DNA of 64,000 nucleotides from DASUPK01 sp963747425 (GTDB lineage Bacteria > Actinomycetota > Thermoleophilia > Solirubrobacterales > 70-9): NCBI GenBank assembly GCA_963747425.1, contig CAVVFJ010000008.1, forward strand, positions 248,001 to 312,000, written 5' to 3'. Of this stretch, positions 34,422 through 43,192 are shown piece after piece. The position numbers and the translations under genes were made by a program. The notes beneath the pieces were generated by a model. It was not told where the DNA came from. It was given only the letters and a program-made list of their open reading frames with translations, and did not search any database. Positions within the stretch are counted from its first letter, which is position 1; the number at the start of each line of letters is the position of its first letter.

Positions 34422-35780
34422 CTACAGGGCGAGCCCCAGCGGCTCCTCGAGCAGCTGCCGCACCCGCGCCAGGAACTGGGCTCCGTCGGCGCCGTAGAGG
34501 ATGCGGTGATCGCAGGCGAGGGTGACGCCCATCAGCTGGCGCGCCTCGATCTCGCCGGAATCGGTCACCACCGGTTTCGCCTTGAGCTCGCCGACGGCGA
34601 GGATGCCTGCCTGCGGTGTGTTGATCACCGCGCTGAAGTTGGAGATCCCGTACATGCCGAGGTTGGAGACGGTGAAGGTGCCGCCGGAGAGCTCGGGAGG
34701 CGTGATCGACCCGTCCCTGACCCGCGCTGCCAGTGCCCTCGCCTCGGTCGAGATCTGGCGCAGCCCCTTCAGATCGGCGTCGAAGACCGTGGGCACGACG
34801 AGAGCGTCCTGAGCGGCGACGGCCACACCGACATTGACCCGCGAGTAGAGCTCGATCCGCCCGTCCCGGTAGGCACCGTTGGCGCGGGGGAACTCGCGCA
34901 GCGCCAGAGCACAGGCCTTGACGACCATGTCGTTGAAGGTGGGAACCGGTTCCCCCTCCTTGGCCTGTTCCTTGAGGGTTGCCCGCCCATCGACGGCGGC
35001 GCTCATGTCGATCTCAGCCTGCAGATAGAAGTGAGGCGCCGTCGCCTTGGACTCCGCCATCCGACGAGCGACGGTCTGCTGCAACTTGGTGAGCTCGACG
35101 ACTTCGACCGCCCCCTTGGCCGTCTCGGGCTTCTCGGCGACCCCAGGCGTCGGCCCGGCTGGAGCAGCAGCGGGAGCGGGTGCCGCCGGAGCAGCAGGAG
35201 CGGCGACGCCCGAAGCAACCGCTCGCTCGACGTCAGCCTTGACGATCCGCCCACCGGGGCCTGACCCGGAGAGCCCATGCAAGTCGACCCCCCGGTCGCG
35301 AGCAATGCGCTTGGCGATGGGAGAAGCCTTGACGCGCCCGTCGCCCCCTACACCGGCTGGGGAGGCAGGTGTAGCGGTCGGACCCGGCGAGCCCGGCGGT
35401 GGGGCCGGGGCTGCGGCTCCAGCGGGCTCCCGCAGTCCGATGGCCGGCTGATCTGCGTCAGGAGCCCGAGCTTCGGTCTCAGCGCCGGCCCTGCCCGCTG
35501 GAGACGCTGCCCCGGCACCGCCGCCGTTGCCCGAGACCACCTCACTCGCATCCCCCACCCGAGCAATTGGGTCGCCGACGGGCAGCGTGTCCCCCTCCTG
35601 CGCCAGGATCTCGACCACGGTCCCGGCGGTATCCGCCTCGTAGACCATGTTCGCCTTGTCGGTCTCGATCTCGACCAGCTCCTCGCCGACCTCCACCGAG
35701 TCGCCGACCCCCTTCAGCCAGCGCAGCACCGTCCCCTCCTCCATGGAGTCGGACAGCCGCGGCATCACGATGTCGGCCAT
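34422..35780 (-). CDS. pdhC: Pyruvate dehydrogenase E2, dihydrolipoamide acetyltransferase
   Basis: 452 aa. Domains in order: one lipoyl domain (residues 1-76, lipoylated Lys in VEIETDKANMVYEAD), a Pro/Ala-rich linker, a peripheral subunit-binding domain (about 150-187, VKASPIAKRIARDRGVDLHG), a second Ala/Pro linker and the catalytic domain (about 220-452). The active-site motif reads CDHRILYGADGAQFL, so the usual HxxxDG has Tyr instead of Asp; this variant is seen in some bacterial E2 proteins. It carries acetyl groups from E1 to CoA. Its ATG overlaps the stop of pdhB by one base. Confidence 0.93.
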   Translation of the reverse strand: MADIVMPRLSDSMEEGTVLRWLKGVGDSVEVGEELVEIETDKANMVYEADTAGTVVEILAQEGDTLPVGDPIARVGDASEVVSGNGGGAGAASPAGRAGAETEARAPDADQPAIGLREPAGAAAPAPPPGSPGPTATPASPAGVGGDGRVKASPIAKRIARDRGVDLHGLSGSGPGGRIVKADVERAVASGVAAPAAPAAPAPAAAPAGPTPGVAEKPETAKGAVEVVELTKLQQTVARRMAESKATAPHFYLQAEIDMSAAVDGRATLKEQAKEGEPVPTFNDMVVKACALALREFPRANGAYRDGRIELYSRVNVGVAVAAQDALVVPTVFDADLKGLRQISTEARALAARVRDGSITPPELSGGTFTVSNLGMYGISNFSAVINTPQAGILAVGELKAKPVVTDSGEIEARQLMGVTLACDHRILYGADGAQFLARVRQLLEEPLGLAL

Positions 35781-36769
35781 CAGCGACTGCCCTCCAGCGT
35801 CTGCAGCGCCGCGCTGACGATGTGCTCCCCGTGGGGGATTGCGGCCTGCTCCATCCGCCTCGAGTACGGCATATGGACGTCCGCGCCCGTCACGCGCTCG
35901 ACCGGCGCGTCGAGATGGTCGAACGCCTGTCCTTGGATGAGGGCGGCCAGGTTCGCACCGACGCCGCCGTGCGGCCAGCCCTCCTCGACGATCACGACAC
36001 GGTTCGTCTTCTGGACCGACCTGAGGATCGTGTCGAGGTCGAGCGGGCGCAGCGTGCGGGGGTCGATTACCTCCGCCTCGACCCCATGCTCCTCTGAGAG
36101 GGTCTTGGCCGCCTGCATGGCCACTTCCACCATCCGCAGGATCGCGACGATGGTCACGTCGGAACCCTCCAGGCGGACTGCCGCCTCGCCGAAGTTGACG
36201 ACACCGTCACCGTTCTCCGGAACCTCGCCGCGCATTCCGTAAAGCGATTCGTGCTCGATGAAGATGACCGGGTTGTCGTCGCGGATCGCCGCCTTGAGCA
36301 GGCCCTTGCCGTCGGCCGGCGTGGAGGGGCAGGCGACGAGCAGGCCCGGGATCTGCAGGAAGAGTGCCTCGAAGCTGTGTGAGTGGGTCGGCCCGAGCTG
36401 GTGGCCGCCCCCGCCCGGCATGCGGATGACCAGCGGAACGCGGACCTGACCGCCGAACATGTAGGGGATCGCGGCCGCGTGGTTGACGATCTGGTCCATC
36501 GCCAGCAGCGCGAAGTTGACGGTCATGATCTCGACGATGGGCCGCAGGCCTCCCATCCCTGCGCCGACCCCCATGCCGACGATGGAGTTCTCCGAGATCG
36601 GGGTATCGCGCACCCGCTTCTCACCGAACTCGTCCAGCAGCCCCTCGGTGACCTTGAAGGACCCCTGGAATACCGCGACGTCCTCGCCCATCACGAAGAC
36701 ATTCTCGTCACGCCGCATCTCCTCCGCCATCGCATCGCGCAGCGCCTCTCGCATCCGAATGGCGGCCAT
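35780..36769 (-). CDS. pdhB: Pyruvate dehydrogenase E1 component, beta subunit
   Basis: 329 aa. Begins MRMRD-like with IRMREALRDAMAEEMRRDEN, VFVMGEDVAVFQGSFKVTEGL, then RVRDTPISENSIVGMGVGAG and the transketolase C-terminal region with EVIDPRTLRPLD and EEGWPHGGVGANLAAL. With the alpha subunit it decarboxylates pyruvate using thiamine diphosphate. Its start overlaps the pdhA stop and its stop overlaps the pdhC start, so E1-alpha, E1-beta and E2 are tightly coupled. Confidence 0.94.
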   Translation of the reverse strand: MAAIRMREALRDAMAEEMRRDENVFVMGEDVAVFQGSFKVTEGLLDEFGEKRVRDTPISENSIVGMGVGAGMGGLRPIVEIMTVNFALLAMDQIVNHAAAIPYMFGGQVRVPLVIRMPGGGGHQLGPTHSHSFEALFLQIPGLLVACPSTPADGKGLLKAAIRDDNPVIFIEHESLYGMRGEVPENGDGVVNFGEAAVRLEGSDVTIVAILRMVEVAMQAAKTLSEEHGVEAEVIDPRTLRPLDLDTILRSVQKTNRVVIVEEGWPHGGVGANLAALIQGQAFDHLDAPVERVTGADVHMPYSRRMEQAAIPHGEHIVSAALQTLEGSR

Positions 36770-37995
36770 CAGTGCACGTCCTCCGGCCGCGTATCCGGCT
36801 GGTCGCCCTCGGCCTCGCGAAGCTCCTCGTCCTCTGCATATTCAGCGCCACGCTCGGCGAGCTGACGGGCGCGCGCAGTTGCGTCACGCTCCTCCTCGGC
36901 CGCGTGCGAGTCGGGCGAGCGCTCATCAACGCCGTACCAGCCGGGAACCTGGTCGCCGAGCACGTAGAGGTGGTCGTAGAGCGAGTCCAGTGGCGGCTCG
37001 GGCGAGTTGTCGGCGAACTCGACCGCCTCGAGGACCGTCTTCTCCGCCTCCTCTCGGATCGCCTGCACGTCCTCCTCGGAGAGCACCTTGTCCTTGATCA
37101 GCCGTGCGGCGAAGGACTCGATCGGGTCCTTGCGCTGCCACTCCTCGACCTCCTCCTTCTCGCGATAGACCTCGGGGTCGGCGGCGGAGTGGCCGCGGTA
37201 GCGATAGGTGAACGCCTCGATCAGCGTCGGCTTGCGCTCCTCCCGCGCGATGCGGATGTGCTCGGCCACAGTCTCCCGGACCGCGAGAACGTCCATGCCG
37301 TCCACCCGCACGCCGGGGACGCCCAGGCCCTCCGCCTTGTGGGAGAGGTCGGGCACCGCTGAATGGCGCTCGAGCGAGGTGCCCATCCCGTAGAGGTTGT
37401 TCTCGACCAGGAAGACGACTGGCAGGCTCCAGAGGGCCGCCAGGTTCATGGTTTCGCCGAAGTTGCCTGTGTTGGAGGCGCCGTCGCCGAACATGCAGAC
37501 GGTGACCTCGTCGGTCCCCTTGTAGTCCGACGCCAGCGCCAGACCGGCTGCGAGCGGCAGGTTGCCGCCGACGATCCCGTAGCCGCCCATGAAGCGGCGC
37601 TCGAGGTCGAAGATGTGCATCGAGCCACCGCGACCTCCGGAGGTGCCGTCGACCCGGCCGAAGATCTCGGCCATCACCCGCTTGGGGTCGGTGCCGCGCG
37701 CGATCGCGTGGCCGTGGGTCCGGTAGGTGCCGATCAGATAGTCGTCGGGCCGCATCACCGAGGTGGTCCCGACGATCGTCGCTTCCTCGCCGATCGCCAG
37801 ATGGAGGAATCCGCCGGCCTTGGCGCGCTGGTACTGCCGCCCCGCCTCCTCCTCGAAGCGGCGGATCAGCGCCATCTCGCTGAGCAGCTCGCGGCAGGTC
37901 GCCTCGTCCGGGAGCTTCGGCGTCGCCGCCGTCTTGCCCTTGCCGTCGGACGATCCGGCCGCCCGTCGCCTCGGCTTCGTCTTGCTCTGGGCCAC
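36769..37995 (-). CDS. pdhA: Pyruvate dehydrogenase E1 component, alpha subunit
   Basis: 408 aa. After a basic low-complexity leader (about 25 residues) the E1-alpha domain starts at MALIRRFEEEAGRQYQRAKA. The thiamine diphosphate motif GDG-x(n)-N-N is seen as MFGDGASNTGNFGETMNLAA to FLVENN. The flexible loop has THGHAIARGTDP and GRVDGTSGGRGGSMH, and the phosphorylation-loop equivalent is TYRYRGHSAADPEVYR. A charged C-terminal extension of about 60 residues is longer than usual. It is preceded by a DsbA-fold protein gene 9 bases away. Confidence 0.94.
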   Translation of the reverse strand: MAQSKTKPRRRAAGSSDGKGKTAATPKLPDEATCRELLSEMALIRRFEEEAGRQYQRAKAGGFLHLAIGEEATIVGTTSVMRPDDYLIGTYRTHGHAIARGTDPKRVMAEIFGRVDGTSGGRGGSMHIFDLERRFMGGYGIVGGNLPLAAGLALASDYKGTDEVTVCMFGDGASNTGNFGETMNLAALWSLPVVFLVENNLYGMGTSLERHSAVPDLSHKAEGLGVPGVRVDGMDVLAVRETVAEHIRIAREERKPTLIEAFTYRYRGHSAADPEVYREKEEVEEWQRKDPIESFAARLIKDKVLSEEDVQAIREEAEKTVLEAVEFADNSPEPPLDSLYDHLYVLGDQVPGWYGVDERSPDSHAAEEERDATARARQLAERGAEYAEDEELREAEGDQPDTRPEDVH

Positions 37996-38004
37996 GGGCT
38001 CAGC

Positions 38005-38604
38005 CTACTCCCGCCGTAAAGCCGCCACCGCCTCTTCGAGCCGGTCGTCCCCCCAGAACAACCGGTCACCCACGGCGAGCGTGGGGATCCCCTCCACGCC
38101 CAGCTCGATCGCCTCGTCGGTGGCCGCTCTGAGCCGGTCCTTGACCGATTTCGTCTCGATCCCCTTCAGCACCGCGTTCGGGTGCAGCTCACACGCAGCA
38201 GCCGCGACGAGGACGTTGTCGAGGTCGCTCATGTCTCGCCCCGCGGCGAACACCTGCCGGAAGCAGGCCAACGTGAAGGAGACGACCCGCCCGGATTCCT
38301 TTGCGTAGACGGCGGCGCGGACCGGATTCAGGCTGTAGTTCTCGACCGGCCAGCCCTCCGGGTAGCAGACCTCCGGCAGTCCGCGCTCGTCGGCCCGTCG
38401 CTGAATCTCGGCGAAGTCGGCGCTGCGATCCTCCTCGAACGACCACGGACGCCGGCCGGTCACCTTGAGGACATGCCCGAATGAGATTGGCTGCCACTCA
38501 GGCTGCTCGAGCTCTGCCTCGGCGAAGAGCCCGCTGATCCGCTCGGCCGCCAGGTAGGAGTAGGGCGAGTTGAAGTCGTAGTAGAAGGTCGCCCGCTCGG
38601 TCAC
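38005..38604 (-). CDS. DsbA-fold protein, 2-hydroxychromene-2-carboxylate isomerase-like
   Basis: 199 aa. The N-terminus TFYYDFNSPYSYLAAERI is the mark of HCCA isomerase/kappa-class GST-like members of the DsbA family, where Ser-Pro replaces a CxxC pair. LLYG-type substrate helices follow and LGVEGIPTLAVGDRLFWGDD is the cis-Pro glutathione-binding loop. It may be an isomerase or a thiol-dependent oxidoreductase acting on a small molecule. Its place between TMEM175 and pdhA, with short gaps, suggests co-transcription with the dehydrogenase genes, but no link to that complex is known. Confidence 0.8.
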   Translation of the reverse strand: MTERATFYYDFNSPYSYLAAERISGLFAEAELEQPEWQPISFGHVLKVTGRRPWSFEEDRSADFAEIQRRADERGLPEVCYPEGWPVENYSLNPVRAAVYAKESGRVVSFTLACFRQVFAAGRDMSDLDNVLVAAAACELHPNAVLKGIETKSVKDRLRAATDEAIELGVEGIPTLAVGDRLFWGDDRLEEAVAALRRE

Positions 38605-38611
38605 GCACGCC

Positions 38612-39202
38612 TCAGAGGTCGGGGCTCCGCATTCCCGCGACCATGTAGTAGGCGGCGACCGCGCCGATGATGATCAGGACCACCGCCGGGCTGATGAAGG
38701 CCATGATGACCGCGACCGCGTAGAGCGGGCTCCCGATCATGAACCCCACGGACATGCGGCGGACTTCCTCGTCAGGTATCTCGACGCCGAGCTCCGGACG
38801 GTGCTTGACGACGTACGCCCAGAACAGGTTGAAGGCGACCCCCATCGCTAGGAATGCCAGTGCGTACACGATGGCGGCCACCTTCTCGTCGGCGCCGGAC
38901 TTGAGGTGCTCCGCCATCAGCGCCGTCGAGAACGGGATGAAGACGACCGTCATCAGCACCAGCAGGTTGATGTAGAGCACAGGCCGATCGGTGCGCTTGA
39001 GGTGGTCGAGCAGGCCGTGGTGGTTCACCCAGATGATCCCGATCACCCAGAAGCTGACGAAGAACGAGGCGAACGACGGCCACTCGTCCTTGAGCTGGTG
39101 CCACAGGTCATCGCCGCCGGGGACGTTGAGATCCAGCACGAGCAGCGTGATCGCGACAGCGAAGACGGCGTCCGAGAAAGCCTCCAGGCGGCCGGTCTTC
39201 AT
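38612..39202 (-). CDS. TMEM175-family potassium channel (DUF1211)
   Basis: 196 aa with six hydrophobic helices. The first helix has the family signature R-x-x-x-F-S-D in GRLEAFSDAVFAVAITLLVL. Further typical parts are FVSFWVIGIIWVNHH and LIVLM-rich helices ending in AAYYMVAG. Bacterial TMEM175 proteins form tetrameric K+-permeable channels. The gene lies 6 bases after lpdA on the same strand. Confidence 0.88.
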   Translation of the reverse strand: MKTGRLEAFSDAVFAVAITLLVLDLNVPGGDDLWHQLKDEWPSFASFFVSFWVIGIIWVNHHGLLDHLKRTDRPVLYINLLVLMTVVFIPFSTALMAEHLKSGADEKVAAIVYALAFLAMGVAFNLFWAYVVKHRPELGVEIPDEEVRRMSVGFMIGSPLYAVAVIMAFISPAVVLIIIGAVAAYYMVAGMRSPDL

Positions 39203-39208
39203 CGCACG

Positions 39209-40577
39209 CTAAGCGTGAATCGCCCAGCCGTCGACCGCCCGGGCGCCGTCGAGAATCGCCTCCGACATCGTCGGATGCGGGTGGATGATGCGCTGCAGCT
39301 CGGGATAGCCGCCCTCGAGCGCCATCACGTTGCAGATCTCGCTGATCATGTCGCAGGCGATGTTGCCGACGATGTGTGCGCCGAGGATCTCGCCGTACTC
39401 CGGGTCGCCGACGATCTTGACCAGCCCGGCGCGGTCGTCATAGACGACCGATGCGCCGGCGCCGCCGAGCTTGAACTTGCCGACCTTGATCTGGCGGCCG
39501 GCCTCCTTGGCCTCCTCCTCGGTCATCCCGACGCTCGCCACCTGCGGGTGGGTGAAGGTCGCTCCGGGGACGAGGTCGATGTTGACCGGCTCGGTCTCGT
39601 GACCGGCGGCGGTCTCGACGGCGACGACGCCCTCCTCCTCGGCCTTGTGGGCGAGGGCGGGGCCACGGACGAGATCGCCGATCGCGAAGACGCCGTCGGC
39701 TGAGGTCCGCTGGTACTCGTCGATCTCGATCTGTCCTCGCTCGGTGGTCTTGACGCCCGCGGCGTCGAGGTTGAGCGGGTCGGTGTCGGGCTTGCGGCCG
39801 CCCGCGATCACCAGGTAGTCGGCCTTGATCTCCTGATCACCGGCCTTCACCTTGACCCCGGTCTTCTGCTCGCTCGACCGACTCGACCTTGGTCTTGGTC
39901 AGCACCTCCATGCCGTCCTTCTTGAACTGGCGCTCGACCACACGGGCCATGTCCTTGTCCTCGAGCGGCAGGATCTGGTCGAGCATCTCGATCAGGGTCA
40001 CCTGAACTCCCATGCGGGAGTAGGCGGAGGCGATCTCGGAGCCCGACGCGCCGGCGCCGGCGATCACCAGCGACTTCGGCATCCGCTCGAGCGAATAGGC
40101 GCCCCAGGTGTCGATCACCCGGTCGGAGAACTCGACGCCGGGAATCGGCATCGCCACCGAGCCGGTGGCGAGCACGATCGCCTTCGCCTGGTGCTCGTCG
40201 TCGCCCACCTTGACCTTGCCGCCGCCGGCGAGAGAGGCCTCGCCCTTCAGGAACTCGGCCTTGTTCTTCTTCCAGAGGAACTGGACGCCGTCCTCGAGCG
40301 TCTTGGAGACCTTCGTTCGGCGCTCCTGGAGCGCCTTCCAGTCGATCTCCGCCTTGCCGGCCTTGATGCCGAGCTCTGAGCCGTCCTCGCTGACCGTCTG
40401 GAAGATCTCGGCGGTGCGGAGCACGGTCTTCGCCGGGATGCAGGCGTAGTTGAGGCAGCGACCGCCAGCCTTGTCGCGTTCGACGACGGCCGTCTTCTGG
40501 CCGAGCTGCGCTGCCCTGATCGCGGCCACGTATCCCCCCGGCCCGCCTCCGATCACGATCACGTCGTACTCGGCCAT
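39209..40577 (-). pseudogene. lpdA: Dihydrolipoamide dehydrogenase (E3), one-base frameshift
   Basis: Two overlapping frames give one enzyme. The first part (start 40577) has the FAD motif VIGGGPGGYVAAIRAAQLG, the redox disulfide GGRCLNYACIPAKT (C-x4-C) and the NAD motif VIAGAGASGSEIASAYSRMG. It runs out of frame near 39870. The second part continues with DYLVIAGGRKPDTD, GVFAIGDLVRGPALAHKA, ASVGMTEEEAKEAGR and the C-terminal HPHPTMSEAILDGA with the catalytic His. Dropping one base in the GAGCGAGC repeat (39868-39875) restores 455 aa, a normal length. E3 is needed by the adjacent pyruvate dehydrogenase, so an assembly error is more likely than a dead gene. It heads the minus-strand group leading to pdhA-pdhB-pdhC. 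Confidence 0.85.
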
Positions 40578-40618
40578 CGGGGATCGACTCTATCGGAGCG
40601 TTTGACCCGGCTTCCCTG

Positions 40619-41197
40619 TCAGGCGTCGGGGCCGCTTGGCATCTGGATCCGCGCCATCGCGCGGACCATGAAGTAGAAGAGCGCGCCCGAGCCGAGCAAC
40701 AGGAGCGTCGTGCCGACGGCTTGTAGGACGGAGTTGACCACCACGAGCCCGAACGCGCTGGCGAGCATCATCAGGAGAAGCACGGTCTGGAAGCCGAGCA
40801 CGGCCCAGTAGCGGGCGCGCCACATCCCGACCGCCATCGCCCAGAGGACGACCGCGAACAGGATCAGCGGCGCAGGGCGGGTAGCCCCCTGGCCGGAGCT
40901 CACGCCCGCCAGCGAGAGGACGCCCTGAACGGTGATCGCGATCGCGAGCACGCTCGAGACGACGGCTCCGATCGTGACGGCCCTGGGGCGCTCGTTGCGC
41001 TCGAGCGGCTCGAGCTTCGCCCTGGCTTCGTCGTTGCGCTCCTCATAGCGGCGGGCCATCTTCTCCTTGAAGGTCTCGGTCTCAGGCGCCGCAGCCGTGG
41101 TTGCGGTCGCGCCGTCGCCGTTTGGCGCTGCGACCCGCTCGGCGGACCGGCGCTTTCGCTTCTGGCGCTCGGCCCGCTTCCGCGCGCGGTCGCTCAT
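40619..41197 (-). CDS. Membrane protein with charged cytoplasmic N-terminus
   Basis: 192 aa from the ATG at 41197; the frame continues upstream only as a shadow of thiE. A basic start (MSDRARKRAERQKRKRRSAE) and a coiled, Glu/Lys-rich stretch (KEKMARRYEERNDEARAKLE) are followed by four transmembrane helices (about residues 75-180). The order basic tail, helix bundle is common in small actinobacterial membrane proteins of unknown role. The ATG overlaps the thiE stop by 4 bases, so it is probably translated with thiE. Confidence 0.65.
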   Translation of the reverse strand: MSDRARKRAERQKRKRRSAERVAAPNGDGATATTAAAPETETFKEKMARRYEERNDEARAKLEPLERNERPRAVTIGAVVSSVLAIAITVQGVLSLAGVSSGQGATRPAPLILFAVVLWAMAVGMWRARYWAVLGFQTVLLLMMLASAFGLVVVNSVLQAVGTTLLLLGSGALFYFMVRAMARIQMPSGPDA

Positions 41198-41907
41198 CGC
41201 TCTTCCGCTCGCGCCGCGGGGTCGACCATGTCGAAAAGCGCAGTCGCCGCGGCTCGCGGAGCCTCGGCGTCGCGGATCGCCCTGACCACGCAGAGCCGCT
41301 CGGCCCCCGCCGAGACGACCTGCTCGGCGTTGCCGGTGTCGATTCCCCCGATTGCGTACCAGGGGCGCTTGGCGATCTCGGCCGCGTCGCGGATCAGCTC
41401 GAGCCCGGTCGCCGGCCGTCCCTGCTTGGTGGGCGTCTCCCAGATCGGGCCGACGCTGATGTAGTCGACGGGAAGGCCGGCGGCCGCCTCGATCTGCTCG
41501 CGGCTGTGGGTCGAGAGGCCGATGATCGCGGCGGGACCCATGATCCGGCGGGCCTCGGCGGGGTCGATGTCGTCCTGTCCGACATGGACTCCGTCGGCGC
41601 GCAGCTCGAGGGCGAGATGGGGGTCGTCGTTGACGATGAAGAGCGCGCCGTAGGTGTTGGCCAGCCGGCGGAACGTGTGTCCTGAGCGCTCGATGGCGTT
41701 GCGGGGGTTCTCGCGATCCCGCAGCTCGATGATCCCGGCGCCGCCGCTCATCGCCGCGTTCAGCAGCGCCTCCGGGTCCCGGCCATTGGGCGCGCGTCGC
41801 AGACGAAGTAGAGGCGCGCCCATTGCAGCCGCTGGCGCCGCAGCGCGCCGATTGCCTCGGGAGGTGCGAGGTGAGTCTGGGCCGAGAGTTGCGGTGCCGT
41901 CTGTCAC
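41194..41907 (-). CDS. thiE: Thiamine-phosphate synthase, probable pair of compensating frameshifts near the N-terminus
   Basis: From a GTG at 41907 the frame is open to 41194. The body is clear ThiE: AGIIELRDREN, LFIVNDDPHLALELRADGVH, VGQDDIDPAEARRIMGP, IIGLSTHSREQIEAA, YISVGPIWETPTKQGRPATG and WYAIGGIDTGNAEQVV. The first strand of the barrel, however, is found in another frame (LQWARLYFVCDARP) and joins the body only if one C is added to the CCC/GGG run at 41788-41790. In the annotated frame this stretch reads as nonsense (AAAMGAPLLRLRRAP). No normal start codon exists in the other frame, so the true N-terminus is unresolved. It couples HMP-PP and thiazole phosphate to thiamine phosphate. 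Confidence 0.8.
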   Translation of the reverse strand: MTDGTATLGPDSPRTSRGNRRAAAPAAAMGAPLLRLRRAPNGRDPEALLNAAMSGGAGIIELRDRENPRNAIERSGHTFRRLANTYGALFIVNDDPHLALELRADGVHVGQDDIDPAEARRIMGPAAIIGLSTHSREQIEAAAGLPVDYISVGPIWETPTKQGRPATGLELIRDAAEIAKRPWYAIGGIDTGNAEQVVSAGAERLCVVRAIRDAEAPRAAATALFDMVDPAARAEER

Positions 41908-41934
41908 TGCACAACCAAGGGTACGATGAACGTG

Positions 41935-42021
41935 TAACGGGAGCCCACCAAAGGGCTGAGAGGGTGGCTGAAGCGCCGCCGACCGTCCGAACCTGATCCG
42001 GGTAATGCCGGCGAAGGGAGG
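41935..42021 (+). ncRNA. TPP riboswitch (THI element)
   Basis: Conserved aptamer blocks are present in order: GGGAGCCC, GGGCTGAGAGGGTGG (CUGAGA pyrimidine sensor) and ACCTGATCCGGGTAATGCC followed by GGCGAAGGGAGG (pyrophosphate sensor helix). The 3' end AAGGGAGG is also the likely Shine-Dalgarno sequence of thiO at 42026, so control of translation initiation by thiamine diphosphate is likely. It lies between divergent thiE and thiO; only the plus-strand genes are downstream of it. Confidence 0.95.
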
Positions 42022-42025
42022 TCTG

Positions 42026-43192
42026 GTGAAAGACGACACGAACAACGGCTACGACGGGATCTTCGTCGGCGGCGGCGTGATCGGGCTGGCCTCGGCCTGG
42101 CGGGCGGCTCGGCAGGGCGCGCGCGTGTGCGTGCTCGAGCGCGAGCGCCCGGCGTCGGGTGCGACGGGAGTGGCGGCGGGCATGCTCGCTCCCGTGGGCG
42201 AGGCATCCTGGGGCGAGGAGGCGCTGCTCTCACTCAACCTCGAGTCCCTGCGCGGGTGGCCGGCCTTCGCGCGGGAGCTGGAGGTTGAGTCGGAGACGGA
42301 GATCGGCTTCGCTGCTCATGGCGCGCTGCACGTGGCGCTCGATCGCGACGAGGCGGAGGCGCTCCGGCGGCGCTACGAGCTCCATCGCAAGCTCGGCTTG
42401 GACTCCGAGTGGCTGCCCGGCCGGGCCTGCCGGAAGCTCGAGCCTGGACTGGCGCCCGCGGTCCGCGGCGGCGCGGACGTTCCCGGCGAGGCCAGCGTCG
42501 ATCCGAGACGCGTGGCGGCGGCGCTGCTCAGCGCCCTCGAGCGCCACGGTGTAGACGTCCACGGCGGTGCCGAGGTGGTGGCGGCCGAGCGGCGGGACGG
42601 CGCCTGGCGGGTCGATTCGGCCGATGGCCGCAGCTTCCGCTCGGGCACGCTGATCCTGGCCGCTGGCTGCTGGTCGGGAGGGGGCGATTGGATCCCGCCG
42701 GATGCCAGGCCGCCGGTCCGCCCGGTGAAGGGGGAGATCCTCACTCTGCGCGGCTCGGCCGAGGAGCCTGCTTGCGAGCGAATAGTCGCCGGTGAGCGCG
42801 TCTACATGGTGCCGCGCGCGGATGGGAGGCTGATCGTCGGCGCGACCGTCGAGGAGCGCGGCTTCGACACCACGGTGACCGCCGGAGGAGTCCACGAGCT
42901 CCTCCGCGAGGCGTACAGGCTGATCCCGGAGATCGAAGAGCTGGAGCTGGTCGAGGCCAACGCGGGCCTGCGTCCGGGCACGCCCGACAACGCTCCCCTG
43001 ATCGGCTCGAGTGAGACCGACGGATTGCTGGTCGCCACCGGACACTTCCGCAACGGGGTTCTGCAGGCTCCGCTGACCGCAGCTTGCATCGCGGCGCTGC
43101 TCGCCGGCGAGGAGCCGCCGTTCGACATCGATCCGTTCTCGCCGCGGCGGTTCGCCGGGCGATCGGCCGAAGCCGCCGTGGAGGTCGCGTGA
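42026..43192 (+). CDS. thiO: Glycine oxidase ThiO
   Basis: 388 aa. FAD-dependent amine oxidase that turns glycine into dehydroglycine for thiazole synthesis. The FAD motif is YDGIFVGGGVIGLASAWRAA with the acidic end VCVLERERP, then ASGATGVAAGMLAPVGEA. The substrate domain ends with ANAGLRPGTPDNAPLIGSS and VATGHFRNGVLQAPLTA. An ATG at 42005 lies inside the riboswitch aptamer; the GTG at 42026 just after GGGAGG is the likely start. The stop overlaps the GTG of thiS-thiG. Confidence 0.93.
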   Translation: MKDDTNNGYDGIFVGGGVIGLASAWRAARQGARVCVLERERPASGATGVAAGMLAPVGEASWGEEALLSLNLESLRGWPAFARELEVESETEIGFAAHGALHVALDRDEAEALRRRYELHRKLGLDSEWLPGRACRKLEPGLAPAVRGGADVPGEASVDPRRVAAALLSALERHGVDVHGGAEVVAAERRDGAWRVDSADGRSFRSGTLILAAGCWSGGGDWIPPDARPPVRPVKGEILTLRGSAEEPACERIVAGERVYMVPRADGRLIVGATVEERGFDTTVTAGGVHELLREAYRLIPEIEELELVEANAGLRPGTPDNAPLIGSSETDGLLVATGHFRNGVLQAPLTAACIAALLAGEEPPFDIDPFSPRRFAGRSAEAAVEVA

